The notes under the pieces were generated by a model. That model saw only the letters and a list, made by a program, of their open reading frames with translations, was not told the origin of the DNA and searched no databases. Below, piece after piece: positions 6,684-14,423 of a stretch of DNA of 15,150 nucleotides (position 1 is its first letter; each line of letters opens with the position of its first letter). The DNA comes from Rikenellaceae bacterium (GTDB lineage: Bacteria > Bacteroidota > Bacteroidia > Bacteroidales > Rikenellaceae), in contig JAJBVQ010000021.1 in the NCBI GenBank assembly GCA_020859745.1, positions 1 through 15,150 on the forward strand, read 5' to 3'. A program made the translations under genes and the position numbers.

Positions 6684-7853
6684 ATGCGTAAGTTTTCGAT
6701 CGGATACCACGGCAAGATGCTTTTCATCATCATCGGGTTCGCCATCGGCGTTACCTCGCTCGTCTATTCCAACTACCTCGTCAGGAAACTGCGCGACAAA
6801 GAGCGGCACGAGATACACCTGTGGTCTTATGCCGTGGGGATGAGCGTGCAGTCCGCCACCAGCGGCGCCCGGCAGCAGGCCGAGATACTCGCCCGCATCA
6901 TCAACTTTTCCGAAGACATCCCCGTGATCGTCTGCGACGACAACCTGCGCGTGATCCGCTACCGGTTGATCGACCCCTCCGTGATGGCCGATCCCGACCG
7001 GCTCGCCGACAAACTCGAAAGCATGCGCTCCGGCGGCCGCGACCCCATCGAGATCCCGACCGCGCAGGGAAGCATCGTGCGCGTCTTTTACGACGAATCG
7101 CCCCTGCTCAAAGCCCTGCAATACTTCCCGTGGGTACAGCTCAGCGTGTTCGCCGTATTCATCGGCTTCGCCTTTATCGCCTTCCGCTCGTCGAAACACA
7201 GCGAGCAGAACCGCGTCTGGATCGGCATGGCCAAAGAGACCGCCCACCAGCTCGGGACGCCCACCAGCTCGCTGCTCGGCTGGCTCGAATACCTGCGGGG
7301 ACAGGAGGGTGTAGAGCCGTTCGTAGTGGACGAGATGAACAAGGATTTAACGCGCCTGCTGAAGGTGGTGGATCGTTTTTCGAAGATCGGGGCCACGACC
7401 AACCTGGCGCCGAGGAACATCTACGAACTGGTGGCCGGCGCTGTCGCCTATTTCCGGACGCGCATCCCGAAGAATGTGACCCTGAACTTCGCCCAGTGCA
7501 CCTCCGAGCCGATGCAGGGGATGGTCAACGACGCCTTGTTCGAATGGGTGGTGGAGAACCTGCTCAAGAACGCGCTGGACGCGTTGCAGGGCCGCGGGGC
7601 GATTATCGTGCAGCTTTCAGTGCGGGACGACAAATGGATTTGCATCGACGTGCGCGATACCGGCAAAGGGATGCCGAAGGCCAATTTCAAACGCATTTTC
7701 CAGCCCGGGTTCACGACCAAGACGCGCGGCTGGGGGTTGGGCCTGTCGCTCAGCAAACGTATTATCGAAGAGTATCACCACGGCCGCATTTTCGTCCTGG
7801 AGTCGGAGATCGACAAGGGGACGACCATGCGGATCATGGTCAGGAAACTATAA
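6684..7853 (+). CDS. Orphan membrane sensor histidine kinase
   Basis: A 389-residue inner-membrane kinase expected to sense a signal and autophosphorylate on His before passing phosphate to a response regulator. Transmembrane segments lie at about 12-31 and 150-170 and bracket a roughly 115-residue region, probably periplasmic, with no known sensor domain that I can name. The kinase core is complete: H-box KETAHQLGTP with His188, N-box ENLLKNALDAL (291-301), G1 DTGKGM (325-330), F-box FKRIFQPGFTTK, and G2 GWGLGL (349-354). The variant H-box AHQLGTP belongs to a group common in Bacteroidetes. No receiver domain and no adjacent response regulator gene is present; the next gene, ftsY, converges. 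The ATG lies 18 nt after element A, whose A-rich end would form the leader. The signal and partner cannot be read from the sequence. Confidence 0.92.
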   Translation: MRKFSIGYHGKMLFIIIGFAIGVTSLVYSNYLVRKLRDKERHEIHLWSYAVGMSVQSATSGARQQAEILARIINFSEDIPVIVCDDNLRVIRYRLIDPSVMADPDRLADKLESMRSGGRDPIEIPTAQGSIVRVFYDESPLLKALQYFPWVQLSVFAVFIGFAFIAFRSSKHSEQNRVWIGMAKETAHQLGTPTSSLLGWLEYLRGQEGVEPFVVDEMNKDLTRLLKVVDRFSKIGATTNLAPRNIYELVAGAVAYFRTRIPKNVTLNFAQCTSEPMQGMVNDALFEWVVENLLKNALDALQGRGAIIVQLSVRDDKWICIDVRDTGKGMPKANFKRIFQPGFTTKTRGWGLGLSLSKRIIEEYHHGRIFVLESEIDKGTTMRIMVRKL

Positions 7854-7921
7854 GAAGGCTTTTATACGGCGCCTTGTGGCGAAACATGGGCCGTTCTGGC
7901 ATACAGATAGTCGGTGGGAAG
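7854..7921. other. Convergent gap between histidine kinase gene and ftsY
   Basis: Both genes end here, facing each other, with 68 bp between stops. I see only weak stem potential (AAGGC with GCCTT near 7855-7876) and no T-run that would make a clear intrinsic terminator on either strand. Confidence 0.5.
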
Positions 7922-8914
7922 TTACGCCCGCCGATCGCCGAAAAGCGCCCCCACGAATCTTGTCCGGTCGAACACCTGCAGGTCGTCGATCCCTTCCCCC
8001 ACGCCGATATAACGCACTGGTATCCTGAACTGTTCCGAGATACCGATCACCACGCCGCCTTTGGCCGTCCCGTCGAGTTTGGTGATGGCCAGAGAGGAGA
8101 TCTGCGTGGCCGCCGAGAACTGCTTCGCCTGCTCGAACGCGTTCTGCCCGGTCGAGCCGTCCAGCACCAGCATCACCTCGTGCGGCGCCTCGGGCACCAC
8201 CTTTTGCATCACGTTCCGGATCTTGGTCAGCTCGTTCATCAGGTTGACTTTGTTGTGCAGCCGCCCGGCGGTGTCGATAATGACCACGTCTGCTCCCGCC
8301 GCCTTTGCAGCCGAGAGGGTGTCGAACGCCACCGACGCCGGGTCCGCCCCCATCTGCTGCTTGACGAGTTTGGCTCCGGCGCGTTGCGCCCACACTTCGA
8401 GCTGGTCTATGGCCGCGGCGCGGAAGGTGTCCGCGGCGCCCAGGTAAACGGTTTTACCGGCTGCCGTCAGCCGTGCCGCGAGCTTACCGATGGTGGTGGT
8501 CTTGCCGACGCCGTTCACGCCGACGACCATCAGCACGAAGGGGTTTCCGTCTTTGTCTTTTTCAAACAGGAACCCCAGGTCTGCCGATGAAGCCGCCGCA
8601 GGAGCCTCGGCCAGCAACGCGGTCACTTCTTCCCGCAGGATGGTGTTGAGTTTGTCGGTGCCGAGGTATTTGTCCCGTGCGACGCGCGCTTCGATACGCT
8701 CGATAATGCGCAGGGTGGTATCGACGCCCACATCGGCGGTGATGAGGATCTCTTCCAGTTCGTCGAGCACCTCTTCATCGACTTTCGATTTCCCGGCCAC
8801 GGCGCGTGAGATCTTCGAAAAGATGCCTTCCCGGCTCTTCTCCAATCCGCTGTCGAGGCTGGCCTGCTGACCGGCGTCGGAGTCCTTTTTCTTGAATATG
8901 TCGAATATGCCCAT
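7922..8914 (-). CDS. ftsY: Signal recognition particle receptor FtsY
   Basis: SRP-family GTPase at the inner face of the membrane. It docks the Ffh-ribosome complex at the Sec translocon, and both GTPases then hydrolyse GTP. The 330 residues comprise a short basic N-terminus (MGIFDIFKKK) without the long acidic A-domain of E. coli FtsY, a helical N domain (about 25-110), and the NG GTPase core: P-loop GVNGVGKT (132-139), DTFRAAA (162-168), DTAGRLH (214-220), TKLDG (278-282) and GVGEGIDDL (304-312). It is the last gene of the leftward series. Element B separates it from the biotin carrier gene, leaving 14 nt before its ATG, so its leader is mostly element sequence. Whether it has its own promoter or is read through from upstream is unclear. 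Confidence 0.98.
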   Translation of the reverse strand: MGIFDIFKKKDSDAGQQASLDSGLEKSREGIFSKISRAVAGKSKVDEEVLDELEEILITADVGVDTTLRIIERIEARVARDKYLGTDKLNTILREEVTALLAEAPAAASSADLGFLFEKDKDGNPFVLMVVGVNGVGKTTTIGKLAARLTAAGKTVYLGAADTFRAAAIDQLEVWAQRAGAKLVKQQMGADPASVAFDTLSAAKAAGADVVIIDTAGRLHNKVNLMNELTKIRNVMQKVVPEAPHEVMLVLDGSTGQNAFEQAKQFSAATQISSLAITKLDGTAKGGVVIGISEQFRIPVRYIGVGEGIDDLQVFDRTRFVGALFGDRRA

Positions 8915-8928
8915 AACTGATATTTAAT

Positions 8929-9096
8929 CGTTCGTTTTATTACTACCCCTTGGAGGGTACTGTTCTCTTTGTTCACAACCGACGTAGCAGCCGAGCGCCA
9001 TCAAGCTGGCTTGAATGGCCGAGGCGCAAGGAGGAAAACGAGCGAAGCGAAGTTAGAGAGAACGGTACCCTCCAAGGGGTAGTAATAAAACGAACG
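8929..9096. mobile_element. Palindromic intergenic element B (168 bp), between carrier protein gene and ftsY
   Basis: The most compact and most perfect member. The 40-nt arms at 8929-8968 and 9057-9096 (CGTTCGTTTTATTACTACCC onward) are complementary at 39 of 40 positions. The 88-bp interior resembles the core of A and D: ACAACCGACG near the left, a small inverted repeat around TCAAGCTGGCTTGA, then GAGGAAAACGAGCG and AGTTAG. It lacks the central hairpin and the 43-bp module of A and D, so it may be the basic unit. It leaves 13 nt to the upstream stop and 14 nt to the ftsY start. Its core is oriented opposite to A and D relative to gene direction. Confidence 0.78.
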
Positions 9097-9109
9097 GTTA
9101 TCAAATAAA

Positions 9110-9649
9110 CTACTGTTCGGCTTTGATTTCGATCAGCACATCGTCCTTGCCCACCGTTTTGCCCGGAACGACCGTTACCTTGGTCACCGTCCCCTTCATG
9201 TGCGTAGAGATCGTATTCTGCATCTTCATCGCCTCCAGCACCAGCAGCGACTCCCCGTTGCCGACCGTTTGGCCCTCCGTCACGAAGACATCCAGGATCT
9301 TGCCCGGCATCGGAGCCTTTCTAACCTCCTTCTTCGACAGGCCCGCCATAGCCGCCAGCATCCGCATGCGGCTCAGCGAGAACGGCGTCTCGAACGAGAA
9401 ATTATAACTCACCCCGTTCAGCGTGATGCTGTACGTGTTCGCACTCTGCTGCGTGATCTCGTACGGATAGCGCATGCCGTTGCACGACAGCACATTCACC
9501 CCGTCCGCCTCCTGCACCAGGTCGATGCGGATCGGACAACGATTGTAGCGGTACTCGTAATTGTTCCTGACCGAAAACTCGTACTCCGCGTTGGTGTCGG
9601 AATTCAGGGCGATCAGCTTGTTCGTATTGCTCGGTTTCTTTGTCGTCAT
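9110..9649 (-). CDS. Biotin carboxyl carrier protein of the propionyl-CoA carboxylase / methylmalonyl-CoA decarboxylase
   Basis: Carries CO2 on biotin between the biotin carboxylase and the carboxyltransferase. With the ATG at 9649 it is 179 residues long. A start at TTG 9664 is also open, but ATG 18 nt after the preceding stop is likelier. Residues 1-105 form a beta-rich N-terminal region with an RMRMLAAMAG turn. From about 110 comes the biotinyl domain, with APMPGKI (112-118) and EAMKM (139-143), where Lys142 is the biotin site. The long N-terminal domain and the neighbours point to the propionyl/methylmalonyl-CoA type rather than AccB of fatty acid synthesis. It is closely coupled to the biotin carboxylase gene upstream. 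Element B follows the stop by 13 nt. Confidence 0.93.
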   Translation of the reverse strand: MTTKKPSNTNKLIALNSDTNAEYEFSVRNNYEYRYNRCPIRIDLVQEADGVNVLSCNGMRYPYEITQQSANTYSITLNGVSYNFSFETPFSLSRMRMLAAMAGLSKKEVRKAPMPGKILDVFVTEGQTVGNGESLLVLEAMKMQNTISTHMKGTVTKVTVVPGKTVGKDDVLIEIKAEQ

Positions 9650-9667
9650 AGTCGTGAAAGTCAAGGA

Positions 9668-11152
9668 TTAAAGGTTGCGGATACGCCGGTTCAGCACCCA
9701 CGGGTCGATCCCCGTCTCAGGTCCCACCTCCGGCACCGTCTCGTGCGTGTACTGGTACAGGGCCAGCAAGGCCGCCATCAGCTCCTCGTCCGGTTCGCGG
9801 TAAACCAGCGACTCCAGTTTCGTCTCGATGAACGATGTATCGAAATCGCCGCTGCAAAACGCTGCGTTGTGCAACACCGCCTTGCAGAACGGGATGGTGG
9901 TCTTCACCCCCTTGATATAGAAACGCTCCAGGGCCGACAGCGTGCGCTCGATAGCCTGCTTGCGATCCTTGCCGTGCACGATCAGCTTGGCGATCATCGA
10001 GTCGAACCACGGCGTGATCTCCGAGCCCGGCACGATGCCCGTGTCGATCCGGATATTGTCGCCCTGCGGCAGCCGCAGCTGCTTGATGACCCCCATCGAC
10101 GGCGTGAAGTTGGCCTGCACGTCCTCCGCATTCACGCGGCATTCGATGGCCCAGCCGTTCAGCTTCACGTCGCTCTGCTTGATCGGCAGCTTCTCGCCCG
10201 AAGCGATCCGCAGCTGCAATTCCACCAGGTCCAGTCCCGTAATCGCCTCCGTAATCGGATGCTCCACCTGGATACGGGTGTTCATCTCCATGAAGTAGAA
10301 GTTCTTGTTCTTGTCGAGCAAAAACTCCACAGTCCCCAAACTCTCATATCCCGCCCCCTTGGCCAACTTCACCGCCACGCGGGCCATCTTGTTGCGCAGC
10401 GTGGCATCCAGCGCCGACGAAGGCGCCTCTTCCAGCAATTTCTGGTGCTTGCGCTGCACCGAGCACTCTCGTTCCCCCAGATGCACCACGTTCCCATGGG
10501 CATCGGCCACCACCTGGAATTCGATATGCTTCGGGTTTTCGAGGTATTTCTCGATAAATACCGACGGGTCGCCGAAAGCGCTCTGCGCCTCGGACGAAGC
10601 GGCATGGAACATCTGTTCCATCTCGCTCTGCTTGTGGACGATGCGCATCCCGCGCCCGCCGCCGCCCGATGCGGCCTTGATGATGACCGGGTAGCCGATC
10701 TTCTTGGCGATCTTCACCCCTTCCTTCACGTCCTTGACACTCCCCTCGCTGCCCTGCAACATGGGGACCCCGTTTTTAGCGGCGATCTCCTTGGCGATGA
10801 TTTTGTCGCCCATGTCTTTGATGAGCTTGGCCGGCGGCCCCACGAATTTGATACCGGCATCGGTGCATTTCTGCGCGAAATCGGCATTCTCGGACAAGTA
10901 GCCGTACCCCGGGTGCATGGCCTGCACTTTGTTGTCCACGGCCAGCTTCACGAGGTTGTCGATGTCGAGGAATTCAGGCACGGTGCCATCGGTTTCCGGA
11001 AAGTCGATCACTTTGTCGGCGAAATCGAGGTAAACGGCATTCGGCTCCTTGGCGGTGCGGATCACATAGGTCTTGACCCCCATCCGCTTGGCGGTGCGGC
11101 AGATGCGTATGGCGATCTCGCCGCGGTTGGCTATCAGTATCGATTTTATCAT
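9668..11152 (-). CDS. accC: Biotin carboxylase subunit
   Basis: ATP-grasp enzyme that carboxylates the biotin of the carrier protein using bicarbonate and ATP. The 494 residues include IANRGEIAIR (7-16), HPGYGYLSEN (80-89), the glycine-rich ATP loop GGGGRGMR (163-170), ERECSVQRKHQK (228-238) and the catalytic EMNTRIQVEHPITE (289-302), followed by the biotin carboxylase C-terminal domain. It is about 45 residues longer than E. coli AccC; the extra C-terminal part (EVGPETGIDPWVLNRR) may contact partner subunits. Context with a carrier protein and an MmdA-type carboxyltransferase assigns it to propionyl-CoA carboxylase rather than acetyl-CoA carboxylase, although it could serve both. The ATG at 11152 lies 18 nt after element C. 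Confidence 0.95.
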   Translation of the reverse strand: MIKSILIANRGEIAIRICRTAKRMGVKTYVIRTAKEPNAVYLDFADKVIDFPETDGTVPEFLDIDNLVKLAVDNKVQAMHPGYGYLSENADFAQKCTDAGIKFVGPPAKLIKDMGDKIIAKEIAAKNGVPMLQGSEGSVKDVKEGVKIAKKIGYPVIIKAASGGGGRGMRIVHKQSEMEQMFHAASSEAQSAFGDPSVFIEKYLENPKHIEFQVVADAHGNVVHLGERECSVQRKHQKLLEEAPSSALDATLRNKMARVAVKLAKGAGYESLGTVEFLLDKNKNFYFMEMNTRIQVEHPITEAITGLDLVELQLRIASGEKLPIKQSDVKLNGWAIECRVNAEDVQANFTPSMGVIKQLRLPQGDNIRIDTGIVPGSEITPWFDSMIAKLIVHGKDRKQAIERTLSALERFYIKGVKTTIPFCKAVLHNAAFCSGDFDTSFIETKLESLVYREPDEELMAALLALYQYTHETVPEVGPETGIDPWVLNRRIRNL

Positions 11153-11170
11153 ATGCTTCTCTATTTTATT

Positions 11171-11384
11171 GCTCTTTTATTTTGCAGGGTGCTGGAGTGA
11201 ACTGCCGCTTTTATTTTGGCGACGAGCGCAGCGAACCGCGCGGGCCGGACGCCTCCCCTCGGGAGGGACGCGTTGCGTCTCTTGCTGGCTGTAAATACCC
11301 CAGCATCCCGGGCGTCCGGCTCGACGGGTCTTTTCTCTCTAAGAAAGAACCGTCACCTCCAGCACCCTGCAAAATAAAAAGAGC
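11171..11384. mobile_element. Palindromic intergenic element C (214 bp), inside the carboxylase cluster
   Basis: The outer arms 11171-11197 and 11357-11384 (GCTCTTTTATTTTGCAGGGT onward) are complementary over 27 bp with a single T insertion. Inside lies a perfect 10-bp stem (11244-11253 with 11311-11320, GCCGGACGCC) that encloses two small hairpins (CTCCC/GGGAG at 11253-11265 and GACGC/GCGTC at 11267-11279) and the motif GGCTGTAAATACCC (11287-11300). A further stem, GACGG/CCGTC, lies at 11323-11354. Fragments of the A/D modules are present: GAACTGCCGCTTTT joined straight to ATTTTGGCG (from 11198), as if the part between had been deleted. In RNA it would form a closed multibranched fold between the mmdA stop (20 nt away) and the biotin carboxylase start (18 nt). 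Confidence 0.72.
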
Positions 11385-11404
11385 GGTTAAAAACAAATGT
11401 ACGA

Positions 11405-12949
11405 TTAAAGCGGCGTGTTGCCATGTTTGCGGCGCGGCATGCTGACCGACTTCTTCTCCAGCGTTTTGAGCGCGCCGATAATCTTCGAGCGCGTAAAACG
11501 CGGGTCGATCACCTCGTCGATAAAGCCCTTCTCGTCCGCCACATACGGGTTAGCAATCTCCTCGCGATACTTGGCCGACAGCTCTTTTTTGAGTGCCACC
11601 GGATCCTCCGCCTCCGCCAGCTCCTTACGGTAGAGGATCGCCGTGGCGCCGTCCGGCCCCATCACCGCGATCTCCGCCGTCGGCCACGCATAGCAGAAGT
11701 CCCCGCCAATCCCCTTGCTGTTCATTACGATATAGGCACCCCCGTACGACTTCCGCAAAATAACGGTAATCTTCGGCACCGTCGCACGCGTGTAAGAGTA
11801 CAGCAGCTTCGCCCCGTGGCGGATGATCCCCGAGTGCTCCTGATCCGTTCCCGGCAGGAAGCCCGGCACATCCTCGAACGTCACGATCGGAATGTTGAAA
11901 CTGTCGCAGAAATTGATGAACCGGGCCGCCTTCACCGAAGCGTCGATGTCCAGCGTCCCCGCCATCACCTTCGGCTGGTTGGCGATGATCCCCACCACAT
12001 AGCCCCCGATACGGGTCAGCCCCGTCACGATATTCTTGGCATGGTTGGTCCCCACCTCGAAGAACTTGCCGTGGTCGGTAATGAGCCGGATCACCTCCAG
12101 CACGTCGTAAGGCTTGTCCGGGTCGTCCGGCACCACGTCCAGCAACGCCTCCTCCGCCCGGTCGGCCGGATCGTCGGTGCCCACGAACGGCGGGTTCTCG
12201 ATGTTGTTGGCCGGCAGGAACGAGAGCAGCATCTTGATCCCCTTGATCGTGTTCTCGTCATCGCTGAACACGAAATCCGCCACTCCGGTTTTAGTCGAGT
12301 GTACCGAAGCTCCGCCCAGCTCCTCCGGCGTAACCTCCTCGTTGAGCACCTGCCGCACCACGTCCGGCCCGGTCACGAACATATAGCTCGTCGATTCGGT
12401 CATAAAAATGAAGTCGGTCAGCGCCGGCGAGTATACAGCTCCCCCCGCCGCCGGCCCCATAATGGCCGAGATCTGCGGAATGACGCCCGACGACAGCACA
12501 TTTTGACGGAAGATATTGGCGTACCCGTTCAGGCTCGTAATCCCCTCCTGGATACGCGCCCCGCCCGAGTCGATCAGCCCGATCACCGGCGAACCGGTCT
12601 TCAGGGCCATGCTCTGGATCTTGACGATCTTAGCCGCGTGCACCGAGCCGAGCGATCCGCCCAGCACGTTGAAGTCCTGCGAGAAGGCGTAGACCTGTTT
12701 GCCGCCGATCGTCCCGTAGCCGGTAATGACCCCGTCGCCGAGCGCGGTGGTCGATTTGCCGAACCCGCCCGCCGCAGCAGGCGTGGCGTAAGCGTCCACC
12801 TCCTCGAAGGTGCCTTCGTCGAAGAGCAGCTCGATGCGCTCCCGGGCGGTGAGCTTGCCGCGGTTGTGCTGCTTTTCGTAATATTTCGCATCGTACTGGT
12901 TTTCCAGCGCCTCCTGGCGTGCCAGGAATTTCTCGTATGCTTTTCCCAT
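11405..12949 (-). CDS. mmdA: Propionyl-CoA carboxylase / methylmalonyl-CoA decarboxylase carboxyltransferase subunit
   Basis: Moves the carboxyl group between biotin and propionyl-CoA/(S)-methylmalonyl-CoA, a step of the succinate-propionate route. The 514-residue protein is a full-length acyl-CoA carboxyltransferase: GKLTARERIELLFDEGTFEE (31-50), the N-domain DSGGARIQEG (127-136) and GPAAGGAVYSPALTDF (165-180), and the C-domain FEDVPGFLPG, SGIIRHGAKLLYSY, KSYGGAYIVM and AWPTAEIAVMGPDGA. With biotin carboxylase and carrier genes downstream the set forms a soluble ATP-dependent carboxylase. The sodium-pumping membrane beta subunit that would make it a decarboxylase pump is not in the window, so direction of use is left open. 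The ATG at 12949 is 25 bp after the yjjB-like stop, suggesting one transcript. Confidence 0.95.
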   Translation of the reverse strand: MGKAYEKFLARQEALENQYDAKYYEKQHNRGKLTARERIELLFDEGTFEEVDAYATPAAAGGFGKSTTALGDGVITGYGTIGGKQVYAFSQDFNVLGGSLGSVHAAKIVKIQSMALKTGSPVIGLIDSGGARIQEGITSLNGYANIFRQNVLSSGVIPQISAIMGPAAGGAVYSPALTDFIFMTESTSYMFVTGPDVVRQVLNEEVTPEELGGASVHSTKTGVADFVFSDDENTIKGIKMLLSFLPANNIENPPFVGTDDPADRAEEALLDVVPDDPDKPYDVLEVIRLITDHGKFFEVGTNHAKNIVTGLTRIGGYVVGIIANQPKVMAGTLDIDASVKAARFINFCDSFNIPIVTFEDVPGFLPGTDQEHSGIIRHGAKLLYSYTRATVPKITVILRKSYGGAYIVMNSKGIGGDFCYAWPTAEIAVMGPDGATAILYRKELAEAEDPVALKKELSAKYREEIANPYVADEKGFIDEVIDPRFTRSKIIGALKTLEKKSVSMPRRKHGNTPL

Positions 12950-12974
12950 TTGTTATCGGTTTTCGTTTCTAATG

Positions 12975-13511
12975 CTATTGTGCGGCCCGCGCCCTGTTCC
13001 GGCGTTTGGGCCGGAACAGGCGGGTCATCATGTAAGATCGTTTGTGGAAGAGGAATATCGGCAGCGCTACGCCGAGCACCAGCGCAAAGAGCACGAAGAG
13101 GGTGGTGAGCCCGTTGCGCAGGATGCTTGCGATCGCCTCCGGGGTCTGTCCGGCACCGGTGGTGTCGGTCAGGAATTTCATCAGCCCGAGTATGGTCTTA
13201 TAGGCGAACATGCCGGGGATCATCGGCAGCAGCGACGGGAAAGCGAACACTTCGGCGGGGCAGTGTATCCGGTCGGCGAACCAGAGGCTCAGCAGGCCGA
13301 TGCTGAACGCGGCGAACAGCGAGGCGGTGCTGATGTCCAGCCCCAGGTGGTTGATCAGGAAATAACGCAGTCCATGCCCGACGGCGGCCAGGATCGCACA
13401 GACCGGAATGGCTTTGCGGGGCGGGTTGGAGATCACGGCAAACCCGATGGCGGCCACGGCGGCGAAAATGCCATCCAGGATCACTGCGATAAGTAGGTCG
13501 GTTGTCATCAT
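12975..13511 (-). CDS. yjjB: YjjB-like (ThrE C-terminal domain, DUF3815) membrane exporter subunit
   Basis: A small inner-membrane protein of 178 residues if started at the ATG at 13511 (a second ATG follows directly). An upstream extension of the frame would overlap the preceding gene, so I reject it. About five hydrophobic segments are visible, with the family features SNPPRKAIPVCAI (28-40), GHGLRY (45-50) and FPSLLPMIPG (91-100), and a very basic C-terminus. It starts 4 bp after the stop of the yjjP-like gene, so the two are translated together. In Corynebacterium ThrE both halves are fused and export threonine/serine. In E. coli the split pair YjjP-YjjB has been linked to succinate export. 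Next to a propionate/succinate pathway gene, the second role is attractive but is an inference. Confidence 0.85.
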   Translation of the reverse strand: MMTTDLLIAVILDGIFAAVAAIGFAVISNPPRKAIPVCAILAAVGHGLRYFLINHLGLDISTASLFAAFSIGLLSLWFADRIHCPAEVFAFPSLLPMIPGMFAYKTILGLMKFLTDTTGAGQTPEAIASILRNGLTTLFVLFALVLGVALPIFLFHKRSYMMTRLFRPKRRNRARAAQ

Positions 13512-13515
13512 GGCG

Positions 13516-14301
13516 TCAAAGTTTGTCGATCCCGAGGATGAGCAGGGAGAGGGAGAGGCCCATGGCAATGGCGACGATCAGCATGCAGGCGTTGATCATC
13601 CGCGAGGTGCCGGCCAGCACGAAGCCTTCGAGCAGGTCGATGATGGCGTTGATCAGAGGCACACCGGGGATCAGGAACAGCACGCTGGTACCGAGCGCGA
13701 TCTGGGGGGTCGTCGTGCCGATGTTCCAAGTAAAGGCTGTCAGCCCGGCGATCATCGAGGCGATGAACGAGCAGACGACGAACACGACCAGGTGGTTGGC
13801 ATGGCGGTTCATCATCTCCTGCCGGACGTAGAATGCGATGAGCGTGGCCACGAGGACGATCCCCATGGCGACGAAATCGCCGGTAAAAAGCCGGCAGAAA
13901 GCCGCATTGGCGCAGGCCACCAGCCCAAGCACGGCCCACCGGGACATGCGCGGGGTGTTGACGATGCGGTTATATCGGCTGCGGATCTCAGGAATGGAGA
14001 GGTGTCCGTCGTATACTTCCCAACTGAGGCGGCTGAGTTCGGATATGGTACTGAAGTTCAGTGCAGTGGGCTTGATTTTCTTGACGGAGGTATGCCGCAC
14101 GTTGTTGTCTTCGAGGTGCGTGACGGTCATCATCACGGTCTTCTGGAAGATGATGATGTCGATGCCGTATCCGAACGACGAGGCGATGCGGGACACGTTG
14201 CGCGCCACGCGCGAGGTGTGGGTGCCGGCTCCCATCAAACTCACTGCAAAGTCGAGCAGCAGGTCGGACACTTCATGTATGTGAGGTCTCGTTGACGTCA
14301 T
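13516..14301 (-). CDS. yjjP: YjjP-like (ThrE N-terminal domain, DUF1212) membrane exporter subunit
   Basis: A 261-residue partner of the YjjB-like protein. A soluble N-terminal region (about 1-118) carries the conserved GAGTHTSRVARNVSRIASSFG stretch (24 onward). Around five transmembrane segments then cover residues 120-258, including IPGVPLINAIIDLLEG (211-226) and the following GTSR (231-234), typical of DUF1212. The two proteins are expected to form one carrier for threonine/serine or a dicarboxylate such as succinate. The ATG at 14301 lies 15 nt after element D, and the gene heads the apparent yjjP-yjjB-mmdA unit. No TAnnTTTG box is visible between element D and the start, so any promoter is inside the element or upstream. 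Confidence 0.87.
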   Translation of the reverse strand: MTSTRPHIHEVSDLLLDFAVSLMGAGTHTSRVARNVSRIASSFGYGIDIIIFQKTVMMTVTHLEDNNVRHTSVKKIKPTALNFSTISELSRLSWEVYDGHLSIPEIRSRYNRIVNTPRMSRWAVLGLVACANAAFCRLFTGDFVAMGIVLVATLIAFYVRQEMMNRHANHLVVFVVCSFIASMIAGLTAFTWNIGTTTPQIALGTSVLFLIPGVPLINAIIDLLEGFVLAGTSRMINACMLIVAIAMGLSLSLLILGIDKL

Positions 14302-14339
14302 TCGTTACTATTTATCCGTTCGTTTTTGTCACTACCCGC

Positions 14340-14382
14340 AGAGAACTGCCGCTTTTTGTAAAAAGCGGCACCAAAAACTTTT
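14340..14382 (-). repeat. 43-bp hairpin module, copy in element D
   Basis: The reverse complement is identical to 6596-6638. It contains the palindrome GCCGCTTTTT-GT-AAAAAGCGGC as read on the plus strand. Confidence 0.9.
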
Positions 14383-14423
14383 GAGCTAGCTACGCTACTC
14401 CTCAGTCTGCCGAAGTCCTTCTA

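Noticed and set aside
6821..8590. 589-residue plus-strand open frame
   Set aside because: It runs in another frame through the histidine kinase gene and antisense to ftsY; its composition is Arg/His/Gln-rich and without family features.
9650..9664. TTG start at 9664 for the biotin carrier protein
   Set aside because: An ATG at 9649 in the same frame gives the more usual start, and the five extra residues (from TTG) match no conserved feature.
9200..11200. 666-residue plus-strand open frame
   Set aside because: Antisense shadow of the biotin carrier and biotin carboxylase genes, with Arg/His/Leu-rich composition and no domain.
11171..11384. Element C as a riboswitch or T-box for the biotin carboxylase gene
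   Set aside because: The fold is closed by a long outer stem shared in design with the other elements, and I recognise no conserved aptamer motif.
11423..13108. 561-residue plus-strand open frame
   Set aside because: Antisense shadow of mmdA, which is an unmistakable full-length carboxyltransferase.
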